Source: Catonia carolina
Taxonomy: Eukaryota; Arthropoda; Insecta; Hemiptera; Achilidae
Length of the DNA stretch: 64,000 nucleotides
Direction: 5' to 3'
Assembly: GCA_035578175.1 (NCBI GenBank)
Contig: JAQMRL010000002.1
Coordinates: 131,132,171 to 131,196,170 of the forward strand
In this document: piece by piece, positions 24,175 to 35,467 of the stretch
Position numbering within the stretch: position 1 is the first letter of the stretch
Layout: each line of letters begins with the position of its first letter
Translations under genes and position numbers: made by a program
The notes under the pieces: model-generated
What the model was told of the DNA's origin: nothing
Seen by the model: the letters and a program-made list of their open reading frames with translations, nothing else
The model's database searches: none

Positions 24175-25580
24175 AGTTTTTGAAAAATGTTAGGTAGGAA
24201 ATTTATCTACTTAGTACTTCAATAATTGTATTTAAGATAAAATAATCACGTCAATAAATATGTTAAACTATTTACTTAAAAAACAGACTGATAATAAAAG
24301 TAACGTCCGTAATATTGGGTTCAAGACGATCATAAAAATGATAGGCCTATAGGACAAATCTATTTTTCAAAACTACTTTGAAATTTGAAAATAATAATAT
24401 TTTCTTTGTATTGTAGCTGTATTAAAAAACCTAAAACAATTTTCTTTAATATTTCTGATATGATGTAAAATAATTTCTAAAAAATAAATCTTTAAAATAA
24501 ATTATCATTATTTCATAAATCAATGTAGCCTTCTAATAAATATTCATGAATAAACAAAAATTACAACGAAGATAATAGAAAAAAAATAGGTAGCTTGGCT
24601 ATTATTCTAAGAATACTAACTAACGCTGTCATTCCTAAAAAGATCAGTACTTAATTGTTTAAGTATTATAATATTTTTACTTACCTAACCATAAAAGATA
24701 AAAATACATTTTTAATAAATAACTTAGTACAAGTAAGGTACGTATAAATAAATAAGCGTACTGTTCATTAAAAATTTCAAAAAAAAGCTTACATTTAGGC
24801 GTATTTCTTTTTAAAGATCTAACATTCTAAGGTTACAGCATTCTTTTCGTTAAACAAAAGAGACAATACATAATGAATACCGGTAATTTATCCATTATGG
24901 AATCTGAAATTGTCCGCGTACTTTTAAAAATCCTACCGACAAAACATTGTGCAATACTGCAATTCTATAAGCGCAGGTGACCTGCAAATTCCATACTAAA
25001 ATTGAAAGACAGAAATTTAATTTATTAACTATTAATTGGTTTAAATTAACTTTCTTTTTAATAAACTGCATTATACACTTCAAAAGCAGTTAGTGTAATT
25101 TACTGTTTACGATTTAATTGTTAAACATATTTTTAGGTAGCCTATTACATGTTTTTCATGTCACCGATTCTCTAGGACCACAAGAAATAAATTTTGCTTT
25201 TATTTTTCCTAGATTTTAATATTTATGTTTACACAAATTTATTTATTTCTTTTATCGATTTGTTTCTTTCGTTCTTTATTTCAGTAATTTTTTTTTACTT
25301 GGAGATTCAAACTCATCAATTTTTTCCATAAAAAAACCTTCACGTCAGTTATATTTACGTACATCTTTTTTACGATTTATCGGCTTCTATAAACCAATTA
25401 ATTTTTAAAGCGATTCTTTAAAATCTCTAGAAGTTAATTTAAATAGAACTTTTCAAAAATTAAGAAAAAATTTAGAATTATAATAACGAAGTTCAAATTA
25501 TTTAACAATTGAAGCTTTCTTGACTTAACTAAAAATAAATTATTCATATTACATTGTTTTATAAGTAGGCCTACCTAATT
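24175..25580. other. AT-rich non-coding DNA
   Basis: Nothing recognised beyond a TAGGCCTA motif at 24342. Confidence 0.45.
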
Positions 25581-25584
25581 CATT

Positions 25585-25955
25585 TTTTGGGGGTTCCAGA
25601 GTAAATCTACTTCACGAAAAGTACACGTAATCAAAGTTGTAGAAATATAAAGAAATTTGCAACTTTTATTTCAAGTATTTGTTTCTACAGAGCCTAGTTT
25701 ATCAACTAGTGATTTTTTGTATTTTCCTCATCAAAATCGTTAAAAAATGTAATTTTTTTAAAGATTTCGGCCTTAGTATAAATTTTAAGACAAAAGTGTA
25801 AATATATCAACGTTATAGCAAATTACAAAATCTACAACCTTATTTCTAGCACGTTTTGTAGAGCCTAGTTTGGGGTTCATTAATGATTTTCGTTACTTTT
25901 AAGTCGAACAGTGAGGTTGACTTTCATTTATTGTCATTTACTCAAAATTAAAATT
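25585..25955 (-). repeat. fragment of TIR/hairpin-ended repeat family R3
   Basis: On the minus strand it matches the left half of the element at 29890-30826. Shared phrases are CTAGGCTCTGTAGA, GAAATAAAAGTTG, ACACTTTTGTC and AAGGCCGAAATCTT. The same internal layout, two tandem diverged units of about 165-175 bp, is present in both copies. The terminal parts are missing here. Confidence 0.7.
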
Positions 25956-25988
25956 GGGTTTTAAGTTTAATTCTACACTGTTTACTTA

Positions 25989-26380
25989 AGCCCATAACGG
26001 ACAGATGGAGTGTTAAATTAATTGCACTTGATCTGTTGGTTCCAGGGTTACAAAAGAGATCTGTTTCTTATCACATAGTCAGCCAATTATATGACTGAAC
26101 CAATTAAGAACAGAAGAGGTAGAGGTGTTAAATACACTAGTCAGAGTTATCTCCTCTGAAAGTAATGAATTTCACTATACAGCCAGACCCTGTGGTGAAT
26201 GAAGTGAAGGTGTCATTTGCAGGATGGAAAATAGGTGTTTTTCGGAGGGCCTGGCATGCTGATAACATACTCTTTCAACTCAGTAAGGAAGGCAATAGTA
26301 AACCACCTCACTCCTCGTTTTTACTTAGTAAAACCTCTAGAGTTTCAAACCAGCCTTCGGCTGTTGACCTAAACAAATCA
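25989..26380 (+). repeat. SINE1, full-length copy with target-site duplication
   Basis: Begins (A)GCCCATAACGGACAGATGG and ends GTTGACCTAAACAAATCA. It is flanked by the exact 14-bp repeat ACACTGTTTACTTA (25975-25988 and 26381-26394), which fixes the length of a full copy at about 392 bp. It carries the internal frame (26165-26401) starting MNFTIQPDPVVNEVKVSF. A one-base insertion in the TTTTTA run shifts the end of that frame. TAGGCCTA lies just outside at 26412. Confidence 0.93.
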
Positions 26381-26399
26381 ACACTGTTTACTTATAGCT

Positions 26400-27490
26400 G
26401 AAAGTAGCTAATAGGCCTAATTATCATTATTTATATTGGTAAAAGAAATACGTGTGAGTATTCCACACCAGATTTTTAAGTAACTGTATTAATGGTTAAC
26501 AAAGAGGACAATGTAATAAACACAATAAATACTCGTATACCTCTATATAATTCACTGAAAATATTTTGCGATAATTTTTAGGCTATTTTGAGCTATTTCT
26601 TTTTAGGCTATTTCTTTTCTTAGAAATAGCCTATTACTGTAGTGATGGTTCTATCGTGAGAGTCGATGATAACTGATAAAATCAACAATAAAATAAAGAT
26701 AATAATTAACCGAGAAATCCATTTAATATAATAATAAACCAACAGCCTGTAGCTGTTATTATAAATTATAATGATTTGCACGTGTATAGTACTTGGGCTA
26801 AATAGAAATGATGTGTGATGTGTCATAACCCTCAAAAATGACACGTGTTCGGCACGCCCCTAAAATAATAACTTCCTATATAATAACTAAACTACCCTCT
26901 TTAGCAAAAGGGTGGGTAAAGCTACTTATGACTACAACAGATACACGCACACGTACCCTACCACCCTCGCTTATCTTCGATCAATCACAATAAGTCCCTT
27001 GATAACAATATTAAATAATAAAAATGATAAATTTATTAACTCTTGACATCAACCGTAAGTGAGGTTATCAACACCTTTTAACTAAATAGAATCATCATGC
27101 GCTGGTACAAATTAATTATTGTTTGTCTAAATTCAATTTTTTTAAATATTCAATAATACATTTATTAGGCCTACATACATTTCACAAAATTTAATTTATT
27201 TAAGTAACTTATATAAAGTCAATTTTGAAGACAGAATTTAGTCAAAAAACTTTTTTTTATTAAATTACTGAGTACAACAGTCACATCAAAATAATTCACA
27301 TGCATTCATGAACTTTATATCATAAACCAACGAATCTTAAATCTATGTATTTCACGACCCCTTTTTTGTTTGTATAATTCTGCGTCCCCCACGCCCCAAA
27401 AAGAAAAGATATAAGATAAATGATAGATAACTAAAAACTAATTTTTTTTTAGTACAAGAAGAGATTGAATTTGGGTAATATGTCTATTGG
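26400..27490. other. AT-rich non-coding DNA
   Basis: No gene. TAGGCTA/TAGCCTA-type motifs cluster at 26579-26635, and TAGGCCTA is at 27166. Confidence 0.45.
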
Positions 27491-27492
27491 TT

Positions 27493-27586
27493 TGCCCATA
27501 ACAGGCAGGTGAAGTGTTAGATTATCACTCGATCTACTAGTTCCAGGACTACAAAAGGAGTTTTGTTTCTTATCATATGGTCAGCT
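27493..27586 (+). repeat. SINE1, 5' fragment only
   Basis: Matches the first ~95 bp of the family (TGCCCATAACAGGCAGGTG to TATGGTCAGCT) and then stops abruptly. Loss of the 3' end is unusual for a retrotransposed copy and suggests a later deletion. Confidence 0.8.
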
Positions 27587-27589
27587 AAA

Positions 27590-29885
27590 ACAAGAGTTTT
27601 GTCACTTAGTCTTTACCATCTTTAAGTACAGCATCATTTTAGGTTATCTTCCTCCATCCTACTAAAATAGATAATATAAGAGTACTACTACTTTCAGCAA
27701 TTTCTTATATTTGTGAAATTTATTTTTCAACTTTACCTGCTTCAAAATCTAAATTTCAAAACAAAAATTAGCTGAGTGGTACACTGAACATGCTGTGTAG
27801 ATCAAAGCAGGAACATTAATTCATAAGGATATACAGTCCATTTGAAATAACTTAGTGTGAAAGTAAGTCTGAATGGTGGTAACTTTTCAGAATAAAAAGT
27901 CTTTTTTCAAAAGTAAAATTTCCCTTTTAATTATTCTTACAAAATATAATATAAATAATCTTTGTTTTGCAATTTTGAAAATCATATGGAATTTTCGTCA
28001 TAATTATTTTACTGGCATTTGTTATTGTTGCATTCAGTAACCCATGCATTTAATACACAAGACGTGATTAATTAATACATTAACATTTAATAATTAATAA
28101 ATAAATCTGATTTATATTTTCTGTGTGTTATTGAAAAATCATTATTTTTTCTTTCCCATTATAAATTTATCTTTTAAAACGCTTTAATTCACTAACAGGG
28201 AAAGTTAACGCGAAAACATCTCTTAAGTGGTAGCACTGACGCATGAGCACATTACAAAATTTCCTTCTGTTTTTTATTCCATTTAACTAATACTATCATG
28301 CTATTTCGAATGAACTGTACTTCGAATGAACTGTACTTAAGTCATTAGATCTATGCCTTAGAACTTTTCGTTTTGATTAGTATATTTTAAATTTAAATTC
28401 TCAATATAAATTTCTTCTCTTTTTCATTTATTTGTACCTTCACTGTCAAGCTACGGCGTCCCCAATAGGGGTCGCACACAACAGTTTGCACAGTTAGAGG
28501 ATCACCTATACATTACAGAAATGTAGCCTACTTTTTTAAAATTTATTAATATTTATTTGCAACTTTTGACATAGTATCACAACCAGCAAATTTGAAAGTA
28601 AATAACTGTAAACTGCTGGAAACGACAGGCTTGAGGTAGGGTGGGTTCTTAATAGAACCTCCTCCGGACCTTAGAATTTGGTACCTTTAAACCTCTTTGA
28701 TTTTGTAAACATATTCTATGTATTCATTTCATTTTAATTTAGAAGCTCTATAATCCAACGTCTTTTCAGTCGTTGTTGGGGGTTGTGTGGTAATGTGGCG
28801 TGATTAGTGCATGGACTAGGGAATTAGCACGTCCATATTGGTTTTCGTGAAATTTTTTGTAGAGTTTAATAATTAAGTGTAGAACAATTGGTAAATGAAA
28901 ATATTTATGTAAAATATTGTTGTTTACGAAAAAATTTACCTAACTTTAAAATAAAATCTATCTTGAATTTACGTCAATTGATTGATATAATTTTATAACA
29001 ACAGGAAAATACTATAGGATAAAAAATATATATAATTATTTCTACCTGTATAAAAATTTTATGTAACCTTTTATTGATTGATAAGTGAAATCATAAATTT
29101 TAATTTAATAAAGAAACTTTTTATTTTTTAATATATTCATTGATTAAGCGGAAATATAAGTGAATAAATATAATATATTTTTTATAATAATTATCTATTA
29201 AAATCAAAATTTTAAATGTGAGTAATAAAAAATAATTTAGAAAATAATGAGAAAATAGTAAACAATAAAGTAGTGTTTATTCAATAAAAAATATATTATT
29301 TTAATAACGAATGCGGTTTATATAGGTTATTATTGTTTTAATCATTTATTAAATTATTATAATTATCCAGTACCTTTATGTATTTTTTTAAATATTTAAA
29401 TAAATAATTGTAGAAAGCTTTTAAAAAATAGGCTTATAAATTAAACACAGGCAGCTAGATTATAATTTTATGAGCATAAATAAATACTTTAAATGATAAT
29501 GAGAAATATGTATTTTATTATCAACGATATTACAAATAAAATTTATATTCTGAACACTCATTTAAAAAAACGACTAGAAGTACTCAAGAAAATATATTTT
29601 CAATGAAAAATTAAATTTTATTATATGTTTTAATGGAATAATTACTAATACATCCACTTTGTGGATAGATAATTAAGGAAAATATTATGTTAATAATTTC
29701 ATTTTATATTACTTAGATAAATCTTTTTATTTAGTACTTATATGGTTGCTATATCGATAATTAGCGACCCAATGAAAATACATAGTTGCGCAATTACATG
29801 TGTAGTATAAGAAAAAACATGTCACAAAACTATCTTGATAATAAATAACAGTTTTTAAGATTAAAAATATGGTGTGAAACACTCA
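27590..29885. other. AT-rich non-coding DNA
   Basis: No gene. At 28775-28855 a GT-rich stretch (TGTGGTAATGTGGCGTGATT, ...GGTTTTCGTG) faintly resembles a degenerate tRNA-type SINE head. No second copy supports it. A short palindrome GGTTCTTAATAGAACC lies at 28645-28660. Confidence 0.4.
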
Positions 29886-29889
29886 CACG

Positions 29890-30826
29890 ACTTTCTCTTG
29901 CCAATGCAAATAATTAACAATAAACCTTACAATAGTAATAAAACATTAGAAATAAATAAAAAACTAACCTCAAAATCATAACCTTATTTCAATCATGAGA
30001 GAAACACGCAACATGAAAATCAACCTCAGTTTGGCCTAAAAATACGGAAAATCAATCGTTCACGCTCAACTAGGCTCTGTAGAGAAAAATGCTTGAAATA
30101 AAAGTTGTAGATCTTTTAATTTCCTATAAATTTTATTATATACACTTTTGTCGTAAAATGCATTCTAAGGCCGAAATCTTAAAAAAATCAATTTTCACAC
30201 GTTTTCGTGAGAAAAAAACATAAAATCGCTAATTACCGCTAAACTAAGCGTTATACAAAAACATGTTTGAAATAAAAGTTGTAGAATTTTAAATTCTCTA
30301 CAACTTTTATTATATAAATTTTTGCGCTAAATTGCATATTTAAGCCGTAATCTTAAAAAAACTATGTTTTTACGTGAAAACAGCCTCACCCAGAATTTCG
30401 GTAAACATGACGCCTACCCTATCTTGTAGAGAATAAAAAATTGAGTAAACCAGGCGATTTAAAAAAAAATCGTAGGACCAGTTTTTGAGAAAATCGCAAA
30501 AAAGTGAAAAATTATACGAATAAAATACTACTTCCGGTTGACCGATTTTGATGAAAATGTTCGTGTCGGGTCCGGTAGTGGTATGTAACTTAAGTTTCAA
30601 GTTTCAAGTTCGTACGATGTTCCATTCTTGAGATATTCTGTTCACACACACACACGCACACGCGCGCGCGCACACACACACACACACACACAGACCAATC
30701 GCTAAAAACATGTTTTTTGGGTTCAGGGGGTCTGAAAACATATAGATCCGGTGAAAACTCGATTTCGAAAAATCGACATGAAAACAATACTTTCCTTCCT
30801 ATATATTCATATAGGCAAGAGAAAGT
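29890..30826 (+). mobile_element. R3: 937-bp non-autonomous element with 13-bp TIR and terminal hairpin
   Basis: The ends are ACTTTCTCTTGCC (29890-29902) and its exact reverse complement (30814-30826). The right end is itself a long imperfect hairpin (ACTTTCCTTCCTATAT ... ATATAGGCAAGAGAAAGT, 30789-30826). The left part holds two tandem diverged units (about 30070-30245 and 30246-30400), each with GAAATAAAAGTTGTAGA and AAGCC/GGCCG-AATCTTAAAAAAA. The right part holds a (CA/CG)n tract at 30643-30692 and TCGATTTCGAAAAATCGA-type palindromic sequence at 30756-30775. No protein is encoded, and open frames over it are incidental. A second partial copy lies at 25585-25955. Confidence 0.6.
30643..30692. 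repeat. (CA)n-(CG)n-(CA)n microsatellite
   Basis: About 50 bp of uninterrupted alternating purine-pyrimidine sequence with a pure CG core (30660-30670) inside CA repeats. This composition can adopt Z-DNA. It lies inside element R3. Confidence 0.9.
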
Positions 30827-30829
30827 AAT

Positions 30830-31910
30830 AATAGTTAAATTTTATAAAATGATCAGACACAACGGAATGGTAGAAGAAAATGATGGTGATGTTGATTAAC
30901 GAGACTAACCAAGTTATATTTGTATGAGATATCTAGCACACCTTCGAAGATGTTCTGTAAAAATGGAATTCAATTCCAATTAACCATCCTTTAGGTAATT
31001 GGTGGATTTAAGTTGTGTAATATACCCTTATAGAAGAAGAGTGATTCACAATAAAATAATTGTATAACGGTTTTCGATCTTTAATAATTTTCGCGTTGAT
31101 GTGTTCACTATATCTGTTGGTAATAACAATATATGTGAGCCAGAATCCGAAAATGAACCTATTATCAAAAATTTTTGTACTTTGAGCTTTACCCTTTTTA
31201 AATTTAGCATTAAATTCTGATCAATTTCATGCTAAATTCAGACTTTTCTTTCAAAAATTGTTTAAGTTACGGCTAAACTGCCGTAACTTAAACAATTTTT
31301 AAGTTGTTTTGTTTTTAAGTTTTTTTTTGCAAAAACTTAAACTAGTTTTTGATAAAAAATTGGCGTTAAATGCATTTAAAATTTTTACATCACACTTCCT
31401 AAATTTTACATTTAAGAAAAAATTACAGATAGAAATTATACTAAATGTTAATGTTTGACAATGCTGAACCTTCTTTTAAATGAGTGCCTTCGCTTTTATT
31501 TTGTTGTTCTGCAACTGAGTCCGGTAGTTCTGAATCGGGCTCGAAGTACCCATTGAAAGGTTTTGGCATTCTTCTTTACCAAAAACCCTAATCTTTTTGA
31601 TTACAAATTTTATTACGTAGTCATTTCTACAGAAGTAATTACATTGAGAATTCAATCGGACAAAATAAATTATAACAATATACAAAAACAAAATCCAAAT
31701 ATCGATGTACCAACCCTAACAAACTCATTTTTCTTCAGACAAGAGGATTCTTTTCGCTTTCCACCTCACATATATAAACTTTTGCAGCAATACTACATAC
31801 AAGTAACATTTATATTTAAATACCGAATTTGGTACGATGCAATAAATTCAATTCAGAACAATAACCAACATCATGACCTAATGGAATGAGTATAACGTGC
31901 AATTGAGGTG
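30830..31910. other. AT-rich non-coding DNA with a strong hairpin
   Basis: No gene. A 108-codon frame at 31563-31889 overlaps a minus-strand frame and resembles no family. See the hairpin at 31253-31300. Confidence 0.45.
31253..31300. repeat. perfect 20-bp inverted repeat, 8-nt loop
   Basis: The left arm 31253-31272 (AAAAATTGTTTAAGTTACGG) is exactly complementary to the right arm 31281-31300, with the loop CTAAACTG. Smaller imperfect palindromes flank it (for example TTTAGCAT...ATGCTAAA at 31203-31236). It could be the core of a small foldback element or a transcribed hairpin. There is no sign of either besides the structure. Confidence 0.85.
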
Positions 31911-32013
31911 CAGTCTTGTACCGACCATTCCTGAAAGAGTATAGTTAATTAAACCCCAACCATCAAAGTGCACCGTTAACCACTATCTAGTATTCAAATC
32001 CGTATAAAAGTGA

Positions 32014-32617
32014 CTATAGCTTAACGAACTAGAGGCTGCAGATGAAGGCGGAGCATAATGATCTAGATTGCAGCACAGAGCCAATTGACTTCGTTAATCG
32101 TATCCTCACTCATTCTGTTAGTTGCAGGGCTAAAATACTGTTTCTTATCACATGGTCAGCCAATTAAATGACTGAATCATTTAAGAACAGAAGAGGTAGA
32201 GGTGTAAAGGACACTAATCAGAGTTATCTCGTCTGAAAGTAATGGATTTCATTATACAGCCAGACCCTGTGGTGAATGAAGTGAAAGTGTCATTTGCAGA
32301 GTGGAAAATATATGCTTTTCAGAGGGCCCGGCATGCTGATAAGTGTACTTTTCCACTCAGTGAGGAAGGCAATGGTAAACCACCTCACTCCTCGATTTAC
32401 TTAGTAAAACCTCTACAGGTTCAAACCAGCCTTTTGGCTGATGACCTAAACAACAACAACAATCGTATCCTGCGTTGTCAAGATGTGGTCCCGCTGTAGA
32501 GGATAGCCCAACTAAAGTCAGCTGGAGTTCGGTGGAACAGAGCGTGACTTAGCGAAATGGCAACCTCACACCCGACCTTGGCTGTTATTGGCTAGATCTC
32601 ATCTGCAGTCTTAAGTT
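32014..32617. mobile_element. probable small DNA element inserted in a family D SINE
   Basis: Without the SINE1 at 32107-32460 and one copy of its duplicated target, this insert is about 240 bp. Its ends are imperfect inverted repeats: AACGAACTAGAGGCTGCAGATGA near 32020-32042 and the complement of AACGAACTTAAGACTGCAGATGA near 32593-32615 (each over 20 bp; CTGCAGATGA is identical at both). The host sequence GTATAAAA appears on both sides (32000-32007 and 32618-32625), as for the 8-bp target duplications of hAT-type elements. No protein is present, and the type is inferred. Confidence 0.5.
32107..32460 (+). repeat. SINE1 with exact 11-bp target-site duplication
   Basis: Runs from the 5' region (CTGTTAGTTGCAGGGCTAAA; the first ~50 bp of the family are missing) to the 3' hairpin AGCCTTTTGGCT, GATGACCTAAACAACAACAAC. 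Flanks AATCGTATCCT lie at 32096-32106 and 32461-32471. Its internal frame is open for 85 codons (32242-32499) and runs into the tail, starting MDFIIQPDPVVNEVKVSF. This copy is the innermost layer of the nest. Confidence 0.95.
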
Positions 32618-32814
32618 CGTTGGGGTATAAAACTACCTTTAGTATGATTTGAATCACGAAACCTTCGTCTCCGAAAATCAATTATTAAACATCTGACTCA
32701 CAACGACGACTTTACCACTAGACCAACCCGTTCAGTTAGCAATAATACAACATAAAAAAATATATTTTTAACAATAGTGTATAATTGGGTTGTGAATATG
32801 AACACTACACACTA

Positions 32815-33566
32815 AAGGGTGATTCAAAAAGAGCGCCGGGTTTTAAACGGCTGGTAAATTTTTGTTTATCGGTTGGCAACATTGTTTGACCTCATTTCTA
32901 TTTTGGAGAACATTCCGATTGACGATTCAGTTGTAGTTTCTCTTGTATGCACAGCGAGTGACAGTTTGGTGCGGCTTTTGGTCGGGCGGTATCATCGGCC
33001 CTTACTTTTTTGAAAATCAAGAAGGACAAGCCGTGACAGTAAATGGAGACCGATACCGTACGATGATTAGGGATTTTTTGTGGCGTCATTTGGATGGAAT
33101 GGACATTGACGAGTGTGGTTTCAGCAGGATGGTGCCACCTGTCACGCTGTACGAGAAACAATGTTGTTGCTCCGTGAACGGTTCCAGGATCGCATCATTT
33201 CTCGTAATTCCGACCATCAATGGCTACCAGGTCGTGTGACTTGACGCCTTGTGACTTTCCTCTTTGAGGTCATCTGAAGTCATTGGTGTATGCCAATAAA
33301 CCCCGAAACATCAATGACTTGACGGAGGAAATTCGACGGGTTATCGGGCAAATGGAAGTCGAAACTTGTCGTGCAGTAATATCCAATTTCACGGACAGAG
33401 TTGATGCGTGCCAGCGCAGTAGAGGAGGACACATGCATGACATCATTTTTCATACATAAAATCGGAAGGAAAGATGAACTTGTTGATGTATTTATTTTCA
33501 GTTTTTTAATAAAATAAATCTCTTAATTTGATATATCAAAACCGGCGCTCTTTTTGAATCATCCTA
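32815..33566 (+). mobile_element. DD41D (rosa-like) Tc1/mariner-superfamily transposon, internally deleted
   Basis: Inverted ends GGGTGATTCAAAAAGAGCGC (from 32817) and the matching complement ending at about 33564 are flanked by TA on both sides. At 752 bp it is about half the size of an autonomous element. The 5' untranslated part joins directly to the middle of the transposase, so the DNA-binding domain and the first catalytic aspartate are deleted. Frames shift more than once, so no active transposase can be made. Assignment to the DD41D group rests on the spacing between the two remaining aspartates. Confidence 0.8.
32945..33459 (+). pseudogene. transposase C-terminal half of the DD41D element
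   Basis: Reads HAQRVTVWCGFWSGGIIGPY, FFENQEGQAVTVNGDRYRTM, FQQDGATCHAVRETM, then after a frameshift SCDLTPCDF. The end is HLKSLVYANKPRNINDLTEE, CQRSRGGHMHDIIFH and a stop at 33457-33459. The second catalytic D (in QQDGA) and the third D (CDF) are 41 residues apart when the frameshift near 33235 is allowed for. This DD41D spacing marks the rosa-type lineage. The family's usual FFLWG is FPL-stop-G here. The N-terminal helix-turn-helix region is absent. Confidence 0.8.
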
Positions 33567-33569
33567 TAT

Positions 33570-35465
33570 TAAGAATTAATAGTAATCAGTTACTTTTAGT
33601 ATAACGTTTGACTGTTCTGGACACTTCAAGCGAATGCTCAATCAGTCTTTTATTTGCGTTCTGTGCAATGAAAACTTCCCATTTCCTACTCCAAATTTTT
33701 AAACTTGTTATATACGTCAAGAGTATATAATTGTACGTGGCAATGAAGTCAATTTATTTAGTAATTCTTTTGGAAAAAGTCTCGTGACCATCAGCGCTTT
33801 CTTCACAGTTTAATTTTAGATTACATGTCGTTAATAATTCATCTTTAGTACGTAGAGGTACAATATTCATTTATGAATTTGAATAAAATTAAGGCTACAG
33901 AGGTCTTTACTTATATTTGAACCTGTGGTAAAAGTAAGTCGTGTGGTAATGATTTTTAAATGTAGAGAGAGAGACTGATTTCAAATTCAATTTAAAACTA
34001 AAATAAAGTAATGCAATATGAAACCCATTAAACATTTTTCTTGTAGGGTAATAAATTACACTGATTTCATGATTAAAATTTTCCAATAAAAATTTTATCC
34101 ATTGATTATTACAGAATAAATTAAATAATAAATTTTTAATCATATAGCTCTCCTATTTATAAACAACTCTTGAGTTACAACAGTATAAAATACAGGTAAC
34201 TTAGGCATCGTCAAATGCCTATATTATTTCAAATGGTAAAAATGACACGTACAGGGAAAAATATGTCAATAAATTATCAATTATATAGTAATTATTAAAA
34301 AAATACAAGTATTTTGTATAATATTAAAATAAAATTTTATTATACCTGGATAAAATTGAATTAAATTACAATTTATTAAAAATTATTTAGTTGATAAATT
34401 AATTCATAAGTAACTTATCATTAAAGTAAATTTATTTTTAATTTAAAATATTGTTTAGTAATCCTAATTACATGAAAAGCGTAACTTCCGTGAGTCGAAT
34501 GCAATAGATGTATGCTTACAATACTGCTTAATGTTTGAGATAAAAATCAATAGCTAATCTGTTTCAGTTTTAAGAGAAAACAACCAAAAATCTCATGTAA
34601 TTAGTTAAATCGAACTGAACCGAGATTAAAGAATAGGTTATAAAAAATAATATATTTAGAACATTCATAAAATTTTTAGGATTAACAAAATTGTAAAAAC
34701 CAAAACATAATTGAACGTCAAAAAATCCTTTGTTAATTCATATTTTGGAATAGTGGTGACAATTACTACAGGTTCAACCGGTTTGAAATTTTAGACTTAT
34801 CGTATAGACATAATTAACAATTGAAAGTAACGACTATTATCGAGAAAATATTTTTAGTTTAGTTTTAATTATCCGACAAATATTTTAAAATTTTGGAATT
34901 ATCATACAGAAATGAATTAAAAATTAATCTGATGGGTAACGTAAGCCGATGTTTATGTAGGAGTTATAGTATACACCAGTGGGAGTAATCTCCAGCAATA
35001 TTTTTTCTAATGTTAAACCAGTTACACATAGTTACATGATTTAACTAATTGTAAATACCCTACCTAAAAATTAGTAAAGAAGAAAAAAAGCGATATTTAT
35101 AACATTGAAAAACCGTTTGTCCAAATTTTACATACATGATTTAATTAAAGTGTTATTATTATCTAAAAAAATCTTTTTATCACAACATTGAAGAAAATTG
35201 GTACTTGTTTCAAATTATAACTAATATAGGCCTACCATAAATGTATTTTACGAATAAATACATAATAATGATACGAGTATAATTCTTTACTGTCAGTTGA
35301 TTGGAGATAATATTTTCTTATTTTAACATGACGGTTAATATTCTTTTGTCTATTAGATATGTTTTAACTTTTTTTAACCCTAATGTGCGTGCGTTGCAAT
35401 CTGTTTGGTTTAGAACAATAAGCAACCCCATGAACCAATAAGATGAGGAAGACATGTATGATGTG
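33570..35465. other. AT-rich non-coding DNA
   Basis: Nothing recognised; TAGGCCTA at 35227. Confidence 0.45.
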
Positions 35466-35467
35466 TA

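Larger units (their letters stand above)
31915..32745 (-). repeat. tRNA-derived SINE, family D, split by a nested insertion
   Basis: The two halves, about 31915-32013 and 32618-32745, together match the uninterrupted copy at 35468-35690. The tRNA-like head is at the right end, on the minus strand: GGGTTGGTCTAGTGGTAAAG (A-box type) and GTGATTCAAATCAT (B-box type). The body includes ATACGGATTTGAATACTAGA and GGTTTAATTAACTATAC. The interruption (32014-32617) is the probable DNA element described next, itself containing a SINE1. Confidence 0.75.

Noticed and set aside
28775..28855. Further tRNA-type SINE head
   Set aside because: A- and B-box-like parts are too degenerate and no second copy exists here.
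33924..34143. Hydrophobic minus-strand frame
   Set aside because: AT-rich chance frame rich in F/N/Y/K with no family feature.
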